Assembly: GCA_965204245.1 (NCBI GenBank)
Contig: CBDBED010000001.1
Location: 434,001 to 498,000, forward strand
Direction of reading: 5' to 3'
DNA length: 64,000 bases
From: JAAXIE01 sp965204245
GTDB taxonomy: Bacteria; Chloroflexota; Dehalococcoidia; Lucifugimonadales; JAAXIE01
Below, piece after piece: positions 53,967 through 62,534 of the stretch. Position numbers and translations under genes: made by a program. The number at the start of each line of letters is the position of its first letter. The stretch's first letter is position 1. The notes beneath the pieces were generated by a model, which was not told where the DNA came from, made no database searches, and worked only from the letters and a program-made list of their open reading frames with translations.

Positions 53967-54620
53967 ATGTCCTTAAGCCAAGAGAAGTTCGACGATGGGA
54001 TGACCTCACAGGAGTACCTAGACCAAGTGAAGGTGAATAAGCAGGCTATTGAGCAGATATACGCTACGGTGGAGACTCCGGTCGAAGCCACGGCGTTCTT
54101 CGATGGTCTGAGTGAACCCCTGCAACTGGCCATTTTTACGGCTGCTTGGTGTGGGGACGCGATCAGCACGTCTCCGACTATCATGCGGTTGGCTGAGAGC
54201 ACCGAAAATTTGAAGATGAGCATATTTGACCGGGATGTGGAGCTGGATCTGACCAACAGCTTCCTGCCGGAGCACAGGGCGGGCACGGTGCCGGTGTTCG
54301 TGGTGTTTGACAAGGATATGCGTGAGGTGGGGCGCTTTATCGAAACGGCCAAGGAGTTGGTGCCCACGCTGGACAAGATGGAGGATGAGGTGAAGCGGGA
54401 GACTCTGGCCTCTGCCGAGATGGACAAGCCGATGAGCGAGATCAGTGAGACGTCCCGCAACGCCTTTCGTGGGCGGCGTACGGCCTACCGGGTGGACCAT
54501 GCGAAGGAGTGGGGCGAAATTATTGCGAATGCCTTTACCTCGGTTGTTCGTGACGGCCTTGCGCTTCCACAGGGCCAGCGGCCCGCCGAGGGCGGGACTG
54601 AGTGGCCACCGCAAGACTAG
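53967..54620 (+). CDS. Thioredoxin-like protein with CGDA motif
   Basis: A 217-residue protein of the bacterial thioredoxin_9 style. The active-site region is LAIFTAAWCGDAISTSPTIM near residue 53, one Cys followed by Gly-Asp-Ala instead of CxxC. VPVFVVFDKDMREVGRF with the cis-Pro follows near residue 109. The C-terminal 80 residues are charged and helical. With only one Cys it may form mixed disulfides rather than act as a dithiol. The AAGGAG ahead of the ATG is strong. Confidence 0.82.
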   Translation: MSLSQEKFDDGMTSQEYLDQVKVNKQAIEQIYATVETPVEATAFFDGLSEPLQLAIFTAAWCGDAISTSPTIMRLAESTENLKMSIFDRDVELDLTNSFLPEHRAGTVPVFVVFDKDMREVGRFIETAKELVPTLDKMEDEVKRETLASAEMDKPMSEISETSRNAFRGRRTAYRVDHAKEWGEIIANAFTSVVRDGLALPQGQRPAEGGTEWPPQD

Positions 54621-54630
54621 GGTGAATCTG

Positions 54631-55863
54631 ATGGACCAAAGCAAGCTCCCGTTGCCCTTGGAGGGCATACGGGTTGTCGATTGCACCCATATTGTGGCCG
54701 GACCGTTCTGCTCGATGCTGTTGGGGGATGCCGGGGCGGAGGTTATCAAGGTTGAGCGTCCGGGCATGGGTGATCGTTCCCGCCTGAACCGTCCCTACTT
54801 GGAGGACAAGGATGGTTCTACGGTTAGCGGACGCTTCATAGCCATTAACCGCAACAAGAAGAGCCTTACCCTGGAGATTGGGCATCCACAAGGGCGGGAG
54901 TTGTTCGGCAGACTGGTCGAGGTCTCGGATGTGGTGCTGGACAACTATGGGCCGGGGGCATTGAGGCGCTTGGGCTTCGGGTACGACCAATTGAAGGCCA
55001 TCAACCCCGGTGTTATTTATGCCAGTATCACAGGGTACGGAAATTACGAAGAGCTGCAGGGGCCCTATTCGGGCTGGGCGGCGCACAATCCCTGTGTGCA
55101 GGGTATGGCTGGCTGGATGAACATCACGGGAGGGCCGGATGGCCCGCCTGAAATGGTGGGAGACAACATAGGGGACTCAGTGCCTGCGGTGTGGACGGCC
55201 TATGGGATTATGCTGGCCCTGCAGACGCGGAACCGTACCGGGCTGGGGCAGCATGTGGACGTAGCGATGTACGACTGCATGATGATGCATAACACGAGCG
55301 TGTTTCCCTTCTATCAGGTGGATGGGAAGGCACCTGGGCGGCAGCGCGAGAACATGACCAGCGCACAACTGGCGTTGGAGGCCAGTGACGGGTATGTCGT
55401 GCTCGCGGGAGCCATTGGGGAGGAGAAGTGGGAGGCGCTATGGCGGCATGTAGGGCGCGCTGAATTGACGGAAGACCCGCGCTACTTGGGGCGGGATGTT
55501 GAGGGCCCCTTTTACCTGGATGTGATCCGTCCCACGCTGGAGGAGTGGACCAAGCACCGACCCAAGCGGGAGGTGGCGGTATTGCTGCTGGAGTTGGGGT
55601 TCTCAGCGGCTATGGTGCAGGACGCGTCGGACATGATGGCTTGCCCGCACTTGGAGGCGCGAGACATGTTCGTGGACCTTGATTATCCGGTCACTACGGG
55701 CAGCTTCAAGGCGCCCGGCACGCCGGTCAAGCTCACCGGGTCGGAGGGGATGCCGGTGGAACGTCCGCCTGCCTTGGGGGAGCATACCGATGATGTGCTG
55801 CAGGGCCTGTTGGGTCTTTCGACGAAAGAAATCGGCGCCCTGCGTGAACAGGGCGCCATCTAA
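54631..55863 (+). CDS. Family III CoA-transferase (CaiB/BaiF)
   Basis: A 410-residue CaiB/BaiF protein. LEGIRVVDCTHIVAGPFCSM near residue 8 is followed by LGDAGAEVIKVERPGMGD. NRNKKSLTLEIGHPQGRELF lies near residue 72, with VVLDNYGPGALRRLGF holding the catalytic Asp region. The C-terminal PVTTGSFKAPGTPVKLTGSEG is typical. It moves CoA between acyl groups. The ATG at 54631 lies 10 bases after the thioredoxin stop, so it is last in the hotdog operon. Confidence 0.92.
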   Translation: MDQSKLPLPLEGIRVVDCTHIVAGPFCSMLLGDAGAEVIKVERPGMGDRSRLNRPYLEDKDGSTVSGRFIAINRNKKSLTLEIGHPQGRELFGRLVEVSDVVLDNYGPGALRRLGFGYDQLKAINPGVIYASITGYGNYEELQGPYSGWAAHNPCVQGMAGWMNITGGPDGPPEMVGDNIGDSVPAVWTAYGIMLALQTRNRTGLGQHVDVAMYDCMMMHNTSVFPFYQVDGKAPGRQRENMTSAQLALEASDGYVVLAGAIGEEKWEALWRHVGRAELTEDPRYLGRDVEGPFYLDVIRPTLEEWTKHRPKREVAVLLLELGFSAAMVQDASDMMACPHLEARDMFVDLDYPVTTGSFKAPGTPVKLTGSEGMPVERPPALGEHTDDVLQGLLGLSTKEIGALREQGAI

Positions 55864-55881
55864 AGCCGGATTGGTGGGTGG

Positions 55882-56937
55882 TTACAGAGGCAGGTAGACT
55901 GCCTCACCCGTTTGGGCGCTGCGGGCAACTCCTTCGCTGAACTCCATGTACTGGACGCCTGCATCAAAGGGCGTGCGGGTCACTTTTTCCACTCCTCGGA
56001 TGGCGTTGACAAACTCCTCCTCGGCGCGCCACTTGTAGCGCGATGCCTCGGGGTTGGGGACTTCTTTCAATTCCGTGTCTCCGCGCTTGCCCGCGAACAC
56101 GTTGGCGTCTTGGCAGTGGATGGTGCCTTGAGTGCCGAAGAGCCATATTTCGTGCTGCGGCCCCATGCCGGAGACGGAGCTGACGTTCATGTGCATCTGT
56201 GCGCCGCAGGCGAGGTCGGCGAGAATGTCGACCAACTCAGGCAGACGTACTGAGCGCAGATTGCCTTCATCGTCCTTGCGCATGGTGTTGAAGGTGCGGG
56301 TGTTGGCCATCACCTTAGTGGCGGGGCCCAGCCAGCGCATCATCGATTCGTACTCGATCCCGACGCTAAGGGCGTTGTAGCCGCTGACGTCGGCATCCAT
56401 GCGCCAGTGGAAAGGAGCGTCGGGGTTGCTGAAGGCTTGGTGGGGCTGGCGGCCGATGGGGAGGGCGCGGATGTCCACTGAGAGGATGTCACCGAGGTAG
56501 CCGCTGTTGATCATCTCGATGAGCAGATTGTCTACGGCGAATGTGGGAGGGCCGGGAACGATCTGGGTGATGAGGTGAGGCTTGGCGCGGGACGCGTCCA
56601 GCATGATGCGTGCTTCTTCAGCGTTCATAGCCATGCGTCCCTCGGTGAGGACGTGCTTGTCGGCCTCGAGGGCGGCGAGGGTGATAGCGCAGTGCATATA
56701 GGGCCAAGTGCCGATGCAGATGGCGTTGGTGTCGCTGGATTCCACCAGATCGGTCCACTGGTCGTATACGGTTGGGATTTCCATCTCGGCAGCGGCTCGC
56801 TCGCTGGACTCGCGACTACGGTTCACCACGCTGACGACTTCAACCCCGGGCATGGCCCGGAGGCCGGGGAGGTTGCGGGAGCGCACAATGCCTCCCGCCC
56901 CTACGATTCCAACTCGAATGGCTTCATCGGCCATCAC
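55882..56937 (-). CDS. Gfo/Idh/MocA family oxidoreductase
   Basis: A 351-residue NAD(P)-binding protein. The Rossmann motif VGIVGAGGIVRSRNLPGL is near residue 9. AICIGTWPYMHCAITLAALE lies near residue 73. Where most members have the E-K-P with the catalytic Lys, this reads KHVLTEGRMAMNAEEA near residue 93. The C-terminal half has the usual beta sheet and an EIWLFGTQGTIHC segment. Substrate is probably a sugar or cyclic polyol, but the changed motif makes that uncertain. An alternative ATG lies one codon on. Confidence 0.85.
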   Translation of the reverse strand: MMADEAIRVGIVGAGGIVRSRNLPGLRAMPGVEVVSVVNRSRESSERAAAEMEIPTVYDQWTDLVESSDTNAICIGTWPYMHCAITLAALEADKHVLTEGRMAMNAEEARIMLDASRAKPHLITQIVPGPPTFAVDNLLIEMINSGYLGDILSVDIRALPIGRQPHQAFSNPDAPFHWRMDADVSGYNALSVGIEYESMMRWLGPATKVMANTRTFNTMRKDDEGNLRSVRLPELVDILADLACGAQMHMNVSSVSGMGPQHEIWLFGTQGTIHCQDANVFAGKRGDTELKEVPNPEASRYKWRAEEEFVNAIRGVEKVTRTPFDAGVQYMEFSEGVARSAQTGEAVYLPL

Positions 56938-56971
56938 GTTCCTCCTCGCAAAGAGCTAGTGCTGTAACAGT

Positions 56972-57655
56972 TTACCGTGAAAGCGGGGGCAAGACCTTGG
57001 ATGACCACTCTACCAAGTCGGAGAGCACTTCGGGGCTGATTTCGTGGGCCATGGGGTATTCCTTGTACTGAGGTTGGTAGCTTTCGGCTTTTAGGAACTC
57101 GTGGGCTGCGCGCCCCCGTTCGATGGGGAGCACGCTGTCCACCGTGCCATGGGCCACGAATAGTGGTTGGTTGCGGGCTTCGGGCAGGCGGGAACGCAAT
57201 GACTGGGGGTCGGGCATGGTACCGCTGAGTACGGCGAGGCCGGCGAACAGATTGGGTTGGCGCAGACCGCAGCGGTAGGTCATGCCTCCACCTTGGGAGA
57301 ACCCGCTGAGGATGACGTTGCCGGGAGATACTTGGTACTTCTCCATGATCTCCACGAAGAAGGTGTCCAAGGCGTCTTCCGCATTCCGGATGTCCTCGGC
57401 GGTGGCTTCCGCACCGCGGGGCGTCCAGCCATAGCCCACCATGCCGGGCATGATCTGGAAGGACATAGGGGCTTGGGGGCAGGCGTAGACATAGCCCTCG
57501 CGGTTGATGGCAGGGGCCAACGACGCCAAGTCCTGCATGTTGGCCCCGAACCCGTGCAGCAGGATAAACAGGGGGTACTGCAGACTGGCGTCGTAGTCAT
57601 CAGGCTCTACTGTGAGGTAGAGCAGGCTCCGGCCTTGGTGCTGCGCTGCCTTCAT
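56972..57655 (-). CDS. Phospholipase/carboxylesterase-type alpha/beta hydrolase
   Basis: A 227-residue hydrolase of the phospholipase/carboxylesterase group. The oxyanion motif is FILLHGFGANMQDLASLAP near residue 30, the nucleophile elbow GFSQGGGMTYR near residue 120. VAHGTVDSVLP gives the Asp near residue 176, and MAHEIS the His near residue 208. The ATG at 57655 is chosen over a low-quality longer frame. It lies 32 bases from the cyclase gene, in one minus-strand series. Confidence 0.88.
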   Translation of the reverse strand: MKAAQHQGRSLLYLTVEPDDYDASLQYPLFILLHGFGANMQDLASLAPAINREGYVYACPQAPMSFQIMPGMVGYGWTPRGAEATAEDIRNAEDALDTFFVEIMEKYQVSPGNVILSGFSQGGGMTYRCGLRQPNLFAGLAVLSGTMPDPQSLRSRLPEARNQPLFVAHGTVDSVLPIERGRAAHEFLKAESYQPQYKEYPMAHEISPEVLSDLVEWSSKVLPPLSR

Positions 57656-57687
57656 CTGTTGGTTGCTCCTTTTGTGAGGCGGGGCGG

Positions 57688-58443
57688 CTACTCGTCGAGG
57701 AAGGCTACCACGCGGCACATTGCACCCTCGCCGCCTTCGAAGCGCCAAGGGAAGGCGCCGATCTTGCAGCGCTTGTTCAGCACCTGCTCGATGTCGCCAC
57801 CGACATTCTCCACATGGATGATGCCTTTGCGGAAGGGGGCACGGTGCATGTAGAAGTAGTCACGCATGGGGAACTGTTCATCGACGGACTTGCCGATCTT
57901 GTCCTCGTACTCAGCGCGTATGTCAGGACGGAGGTTGCGGATGGCGGTGTTCATGGGGTGGTCGCCGGAGCCGGTATCGGTGCCGGTCCACTTCAGCTCC
58001 ATCTCGATGAACCAGTCGGAGACTTCCTTGTAGGGACCGGGGTGGCGGCAGAAATAGGTCTCTTCATCCTCTTCACGACCACCTTGGTAGTACTTGTGCC
58101 AGCCGGTGTGGATGATGAGGATGTCGCCCTTTCGGACATCGGCGTTGCGGGTGATGTGGTCCACGGTGATCAGGTCGAAAGCGCCCACCTCGTGGCTGAT
58201 GTCCACCACGATGCCGTCCCCGTAGAGGCGGTCCAAGGGAACGCTGCCGATGTCGCGGCCTCCGCTGTAGCCGTGCATCTCGGAGTCCAAGTGGGTGCCC
58301 ACATGCAAGGGGGTTGAGAGCCACTGGCTGACCACCCCTCCCATGGAGTGGCGCTGGGTGTACCACAGGCGTGGCGAGTCGTATCCCATCCACGGCGGTG
58401 AATGGATGTTCCAAGGGTGGCTGAGGTCTACTGCTCTCTCCAT
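57688..58443 (-). CDS. Cyclase family protein (kynurenine formamidase-like)
   Basis: A 251-residue cyclase-fold protein. MERAVDLSHPWNIHSPPWMG opens it. The metal motif HVGTHLDSEMH near residue 46 has Ser-Glu where the family usually has x-Pro. VVDISHEVGAFDLITVDHI lies near residue 72 and IIHTGWHKYYQ near residue 98. Members hydrolyse amides or cyclic esters; which one here is unknown. The ATG at 58443 has GGAGG 9 bases ahead. Confidence 0.88.
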   Translation of the reverse strand: MERAVDLSHPWNIHSPPWMGYDSPRLWYTQRHSMGGVVSQWLSTPLHVGTHLDSEMHGYSGGRDIGSVPLDRLYGDGIVVDISHEVGAFDLITVDHITRNADVRKGDILIIHTGWHKYYQGGREEDEETYFCRHPGPYKEVSDWFIEMELKWTGTDTGSGDHPMNTAIRNLRPDIRAEYEDKIGKSVDEQFPMRDYFYMHRAPFRKGIIHVENVGGDIEQVLNKRCKIGAFPWRFEGGEGAMCRVVAFLDE

Positions 58444-58480
58444 GTCTGTATCCTCCGGTGTTTTCTGAAGTCGTGAACTG

Positions 58481-59728
58481 TCATAGTTGTTCCAAGAATT
58501 CGGGCACCTGTTGGCGCTGCTGTCCGCCGGTTGCCATGTCCCTGATGGTGATTGAGTTGGCTGCCACCTCGTCCTCTCCAATTATGGCCACATAGGGGAT
58601 GGAGAGGGCGTTTGCTTGGCGGAGTTGGCCTTTAAGGCTGCGTCCGGCGGAGCCTAGGATTGCGCCGGTGCCCTGTTGGCGCATGCGGACGGCCACGTCC
58701 AAGGCAGTCTCGCGGGCGGACTCGCCCACATTGACGACCAGGTACTGGGGGGAGGGCTCCTCGTCCACGGGTACTTCCTGGCGAAGGAGATTAAGGGTGA
58801 GCCGTTCCATGCCGGTGGCAAAGCCTATGCCGGGCGTAGGCCTGCCGCCGATCTCTTCGATGAGGCCGTCGTAGCGCCCACCGCCGACTATGGTGCTCTG
58901 GCCGCCCTCCTGCAGGGGCTGAATCTCGAAAACGGTGCGGGTGTAGTAGTCGAGGCCCCGCACGAGGCGGTGGTCCACTTGGTAGGGTATATCCATAAGG
59001 GACAGGTACTGCTGCAGCCGGTCCCAGTGGGACTGGCAATCGTCGCAAAGGTGGTCAACTGAACGCGGGGCATCATCGCCGTATTGGCGGCACCCCTCGC
59101 GCTTGCAGTCGAGGAGGCGTAGGGCGTTGCGGTCGAGACGCTGCTGGCAATCGGGGCAGAGGTTGGCCTGCCTCTCGCGGTAATAGGAGCGCAGAGCATC
59201 GATGTAGGCTGGGCGACACTGGCGGTCGCCAATGCTGTTGACGTAGAGGGTAACGTCGGACAGGCCCAACCGGGATACGAGCCTCCAAGCTAGCTCCACC
59301 ACCTCGGCGTCCACCGAGGGGTCGGCGTCTCCCAAGACCTCTAGGCCGAACTGGTGGTGTTCGCGGTATCTCCCGGCTTGGGGGCGCTCGTAGCGAAAGA
59401 CGGGGCAGAAGTAGTAGAGGCGGACTGGCTGGGGCAGGTTGTGCATGCCGTGCTCGAGGTAGGCGCGGCAGATTGGGGCAGTGCCTTCGGGACGCAGGGT
59501 CAGCAGGTCGCCGCCCCGGTCGGCGAAGGTGTAGGTCTCCTTCTCCACGATGTCGGTGCCTGCGCCCACGGAGCGGTCGAACAGCCCTGAGCTTTCGAAC
59601 ACGGGGGTGTCTAGGCGAGAGAAGCCGTATTGCTGGCTCAAAGCGACGCAAGTCCGCTCAATATGACGCCAGTACTTCTGTTGTTGAGGCAGAAGGTCGG
59701 CCGTTCCTCTGGGGGCGCGGAATTGCAA
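58481..59728 (-). CDS. hisS: Histidyl-tRNA synthetase
   Basis: A 415-residue class II synthetase. FRAPRGTADLLPQQQKYW starts the family match. TLRPEGTAPICRAYLEHGM (motif 2 approach) is near residue 78, with YERPQAGRYREHHQFGLEVLG after it. GLDYYTRTVFEIQ near residue 256 and GGGRYDGLIEEIGG with PGIGFATGMERL (motif 3) follow. The anticodon-binding domain ends the protein. I chose the TTG at 59728 with GGAGA ahead, because the extra residues to 59827 do not look conserved. The stop is 37 bases from the cyclase start. Confidence 0.94.
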   Translation of the reverse strand: MQFRAPRGTADLLPQQQKYWRHIERTCVALSQQYGFSRLDTPVFESSGLFDRSVGAGTDIVEKETYTFADRGGDLLTLRPEGTAPICRAYLEHGMHNLPQPVRLYYFCPVFRYERPQAGRYREHHQFGLEVLGDADPSVDAEVVELAWRLVSRLGLSDVTLYVNSIGDRQCRPAYIDALRSYYRERQANLCPDCQQRLDRNALRLLDCKREGCRQYGDDAPRSVDHLCDDCQSHWDRLQQYLSLMDIPYQVDHRLVRGLDYYTRTVFEIQPLQEGGQSTIVGGGRYDGLIEEIGGRPTPGIGFATGMERLTLNLLRQEVPVDEEPSPQYLVVNVGESARETALDVAVRMRQQGTGAILGSAGRSLKGQLRQANALSIPYVAIIGEDEVAANSITIRDMATGGQQRQQVPEFLEQL

Positions 59729-59817
59729 GTCAATGTCTCCAGTACGGGAATAACTGGGCGGGGGTAGGATACTGCGGCTGCCTATGTGTGTAAAGCTGCG
59801 GACGGGTGCGGTGCGGG

Positions 59818-59997
59818 TGAGACACATGTCTCATTGCGGTCTCACTGTTGTCTGAGGGTGTCAGCCTCTCCAGATATGATTTGGATGCGAGTGAGACACT
59901 GTTCGTAGCTGAGGGAAGAAGTTTCGTAGCTAAATGGTGTCTCATCTGTCTCACTGGGGTCATTTGCAGATACGATTTGGGAGTGGGCTGTGAGACA
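59818..59997. repeat. Intergenic motif array 3 (TGAGACA type)
   Basis: Heptamers TGAGACA/TGTCTCA occur at 59818, 59827, 59892, 59938, 59947 and 59991, the first two forming a perfect inverted repeat with CA between. CAGATACGATTT lies at 59967-59978 and an imperfect CAGATATGATTT at 59871. CGTAGCTG lies at 59904-59911 and CGTAGCTA at 59925-59932. It fills the gap between hisS and the GIY-YIG gene; 59998-60160 shows only the short promoter element at its end. Confidence 0.75.
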
Positions 59998-60163
59998 GAT
60001 GAGTCTTCAGATTCAAGCCGTACAGACTGGTGCATCCGGGCAACGACTTTTCCTGGCAATTCAGACGACAGAGAGTACACATGAGCATATAGTACATGGG
60101 TTCGCATGGAATTGGCAAGGGGAATTTGTCATGGAAGGGCAAAGGAGATGAGGGACTGCCAGA

Positions 60164-60169
60164 TATAAT
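60164..60169 (+). promoter_or_regulatory. -10 element close to the GIY-YIG start
   Basis: A perfect TATAAT ends 10 bases before the ATG at 60180, as at the glycerate kinase gene. That implies a leaderless transcript. No -35 is visible. Confidence 0.45.
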
Positions 60170-60179
60170 CGCGGGCGAG

Positions 60180-60620
60180 ATGACGGGTAGTTTGGGAAAG
60201 GGCGTGTACCTGTTGGTGCTGGAGGCGTATGGCCCGCTGGAAGTTGGGAGGTTGGGGGTGTTGGACTTCGATGGATGGTATGTGTATGTGGGGTCGGCTC
60301 TGGGGCCGGGGGGGTTGAAACGACTTCAGAGGCACTTTGATTACCGACGGCGGTCAGATGCGCCGGTCAGGTGGCATGTCGATGTACTGTTGGGCGCGGG
60401 GGCACTGCGAGGAGCGGTGGCGGGTGTGACTGAGGGGCTGGTAGAGTGCAGGCTGGCGGAAGCTCTGGGAGAGGTCTTGGGACAGGCGTTCGAGGGGTTC
60501 GGGAGCAGTGATTGCGGGTGTGCTGCGCACCTTTTTGGCGCGGGGTCGTATGAAGAGGCAGTGGAGATGGGGAGGAGAGCGATTGAGGGCTTGGGGTTAG
60601 TGCCGAAAGTGATCCCTTAA
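60180..60620 (+). CDS. GIY-YIG nuclease-fold protein (DUF123)
   Basis: A 146-residue DUF123 protein. MTGSLGKGVYLLVLEAYGPL begins the fold (GVY is the GIY position). GWYVYVGSALGPGGLKRLQRHF gives the YIG part near residue 32, and RWHVDVLLGAG follows. The ATG at 60180 is preferred because it fits the family start and the TATAAT upstream. The longer frame to 60096 would read through that promoter. Family function is unproven, presumed nuclease. Confidence 0.82.
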   Translation: MTGSLGKGVYLLVLEAYGPLEVGRLGVLDFDGWYVYVGSALGPGGLKRLQRHFDYRRRSDAPVRWHVDVLLGAGALRGAVAGVTEGLVECRLAEALGEVLGQAFEGFGSSDCGCAAHLFGAGSYEEAVEMGRRAIEGLGLVPKVIP

Positions 60621-60820
60621 TTGGAGGAGACCTTAACCTCGATGTGATGTATCTGGGGCTGGGAAGCGACGGGCGGGGTGAAGTGGAGGTGAAGAGCCTC
60701 CTGCAGGTTGGCAAGGGCGTCTTCTACGGAAGTTCCCTGGCTTGCCACGTCCACTTCCAAGGCTTGGGCGATGTACCATTCACCCTCTTGCCAGACGCTG
60801 GCGCTGAAAGTCCTTTTCAT
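60617..60820 (-). CDS. HicB-like antitoxin, apparently orphan
   Basis: A 67-residue HicB/DUF1902-type protein: MKRTFSASVWQEGEWYIAQ, then ALEVDVASQGTSVEDALANL and a LHFTPPVA tail. The usual partner HicA (about 60-80 residues, adjacent) is absent. Downstream lies the convergent GIY-YIG gene and upstream an unrelated protein. It may be a remnant or a stand-alone regulator. Confidence 0.75.
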   Translation of the reverse strand: MKRTFSASVWQEGEWYIAQALEVDVASQGTSVEDALANLQEALHLHFTPPVASQPQIHHIEVKVSSN

Positions 60821-60872
60821 GTTGCGGCGTCCTCCGTAGCTGGTTAGTAGAGGAATCCCAATTATAGGGAGA

Positions 60873-61235
60873 CTAGAGGCCGCTGGGGGATGCGCCGGGC
60901 TTGCGGAACATGTGGAGGAAGTTGCGGCGGTGGGCCCAGTTGTGGGCGCGGCGGAGGGCTTCGTCAGGTATGGTCTGGCCGCCTTCGCCGGTGACCCGGA
61001 TGGTGTCGTATCCGGGTCCGACAGGCGCGGGAACGTCCTTGATGTAGGCGGTCTGACAGCCCTGGGACTCCAGGTACTGCTCCAGAGCTTCCAAGCCGCG
61101 GATCTTGCTGTTGCGGTGGCGATAGATGTTTAGCTCGTAGCTGCCGACCATCTCATCGAAATGAAGGTTGGCGCCGCCTCCGCCCCCGTCGCGCACCTGC
61201 TTGCGATTTACTCGTCCCCGTAGGTCCATTGCCAA
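60873..61235 (-). CDS. Hypothetical protein
   Basis: A 120-residue soluble basic protein of no recognised family. It has a Gly run (RDGGGGGANLHFDEM), then YELNIYRHRNSKIRGLEALE, a single Cys in ESQGCQTAYIKDVPAP, and an amphipathic end (DEALRRAHNWAHRRNFLHMF). Good coding character and its place between HicB and the MFS gene on the same strand support it as a real gene. No function is inferred. Confidence 0.6.
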   Translation of the reverse strand: MAMDLRGRVNRKQVRDGGGGGANLHFDEMVGSYELNIYRHRNSKIRGLEALEQYLESQGCQTAYIKDVPAPVGPGYDTIRVTGEGGQTIPDEALRRAHNWAHRRNFLHMFRKPGASPSGL

Positions 61236-61282
61236 CCCATTTAATCACCTTATGGGTCGGTGGTGAAGAGGAGACCGCAGCC

Positions 61283-62428
61283 CTAGTTCAGTTCCCGGAG
61301 GCGCTTTTGGGTGATCAGCAGCAAAGCAACGATGAACAGCAGCAGGCCGGCGAGAATGCTGATGGCCACTTCGCCCCCCAAGTATTCGGAGGCCAAGCCA
61401 GCTGGCAGGACACCCAAGGGGACGAGCCCGAAGTTCATCATGAACACGCTCCACACCCGGCCACGGTATGCGTCTTCGGCGACCTCCATTACCAAGGCTT
61501 GGTTCAAGGCCCGCCTTCCGGCATCTCCCAAGCCGAGGAACACCATCAAGGCTACGGCCAGATAGTAGAAGGGGAGTAGAGCAAGCGAGAGTAAGGTAAA
61601 CCCTGTGATGGCCCCACCAGCGAGGAGCAGAAGCCCCCGATGCCATTGCCCTATGGCAGCGATAAACAGGGAGCCAATGAGGGTTCCGACACCCATCATG
61701 GCGAGCAGCAGCCCCATGTCGTCGGGGCCTCTGTTGTAGATGTCCACTACGAATACGGGCATCAGGAAACGGAAGGGCATGGCCAATAGCGTGGTGCCCA
61801 TAGCAGTAACCAGCAGAACGGCTACCAAGGGACTCCGTCCGATGTAGGAAAGCCCAGCCTTGATGTCGGACATCATAGAGCTCCGCCCGGTGCCCTTGGC
61901 GTCGATGTGTGGCAGGAAAGCTGTGAGAACCACCGACAAAAGGAACAGGCCAGCGATCATGTAGTAGGCGCCATCGGCTCCGAGGAATGCATAGACGTTT
62001 CCGCCGATTGCCGGGGCCATAACTGTGGCTGCGCTCATGCCTGCGGCGTTGAGGGCCATGGCGTTGCTGATCCCCTGTTGTCCCACCAACTGGGGAATGA
62101 TGGCCTGCCGGGCCGGCATCATGAAAGAGACCAGCGAACCGTGGATGATGGCCCCACCCAACAGGTGGTACCAAGTGGCGGTATTGGTGGTGATGGATAG
62201 ACCGATAAACAGGCCGAGCATGCACAGGGAAATCTGGCTCATCTGGATTATGCGCTTGCCTTCCAGCCGGTCGGCAATGGCACCTCCGAAGAGGGCTAGT
62301 ACCAACAGGGGCAGAGCATTGGCAGCGCTGACGATGCCGAGGATGGCGGCGTTCCGGTCAGTCAGTTCGTAGACTAGATAGGCACGGGCCAGCATCTGCA
62401 TCTGCATGGCGCACATCCACGCCAACAT
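61283..62428 (-). CDS. MFS transporter, 5' end uncertain
   Basis: An at least 381-residue major facilitator of the enterobactin-exporter-like kind, with about eleven or twelve helices. PLLVLALFGGAIADRLEGKR near residue 34 is the MFS loop 2-3 motif. The open frame reaches upstream as DPGSLSRSSGTAWRRTF and SSLENRDFRLLWIG, which looks like the true cytoplasmic N-terminus before helix 1. No ATG, GTG or TTG occurs there; the frame is closed by a TAG at about 62531 overlapping the qmoC end. The start could be a rare codon (ATC or CTG). Confidence 0.85.
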   Translation of the reverse strand: MLAWMCAMQMQMLARAYLVYELTDRNAAILGIVSAANALPLLVLALFGGAIADRLEGKRIIQMSQISLCMLGLFIGLSITTNTATWYHLLGGAIIHGSLVSFMMPARQAIIPQLVGQQGISNAMALNAAGMSAATVMAPAIGGNVYAFLGADGAYYMIAGLFLLSVVLTAFLPHIDAKGTGRSSMMSDIKAGLSYIGRSPLVAVLLVTAMGTTLLAMPFRFLMPVFVVDIYNRGPDDMGLLLAMMGVGTLIGSLFIAAIGQWHRGLLLLAGGAITGFTLLSLALLPFYYLAVALMVFLGLGDAGRRALNQALVMEVAEDAYRGRVWSVFMMNFGLVPLGVLPAGLASEYLGGEVAISILAGLLLFIVALLLITQKRLRELN

Positions 62429-62534
62429 GCCGATCCACAGGAGGCGAAAATCGCGGTTCTCCAGCGAGGAGAAGGTGCGGCGCCATGCAGTGCCGGAAGA
62501 CCTTGATAACGAGCCGGGATCGCGGATGGTCGTG

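Noticed and set aside
59728..59827. N-terminal extension of hisS
   Set aside because: The extra residues do not resemble the family; the conserved FRAPRG start follows a TTG with a ribosome site.
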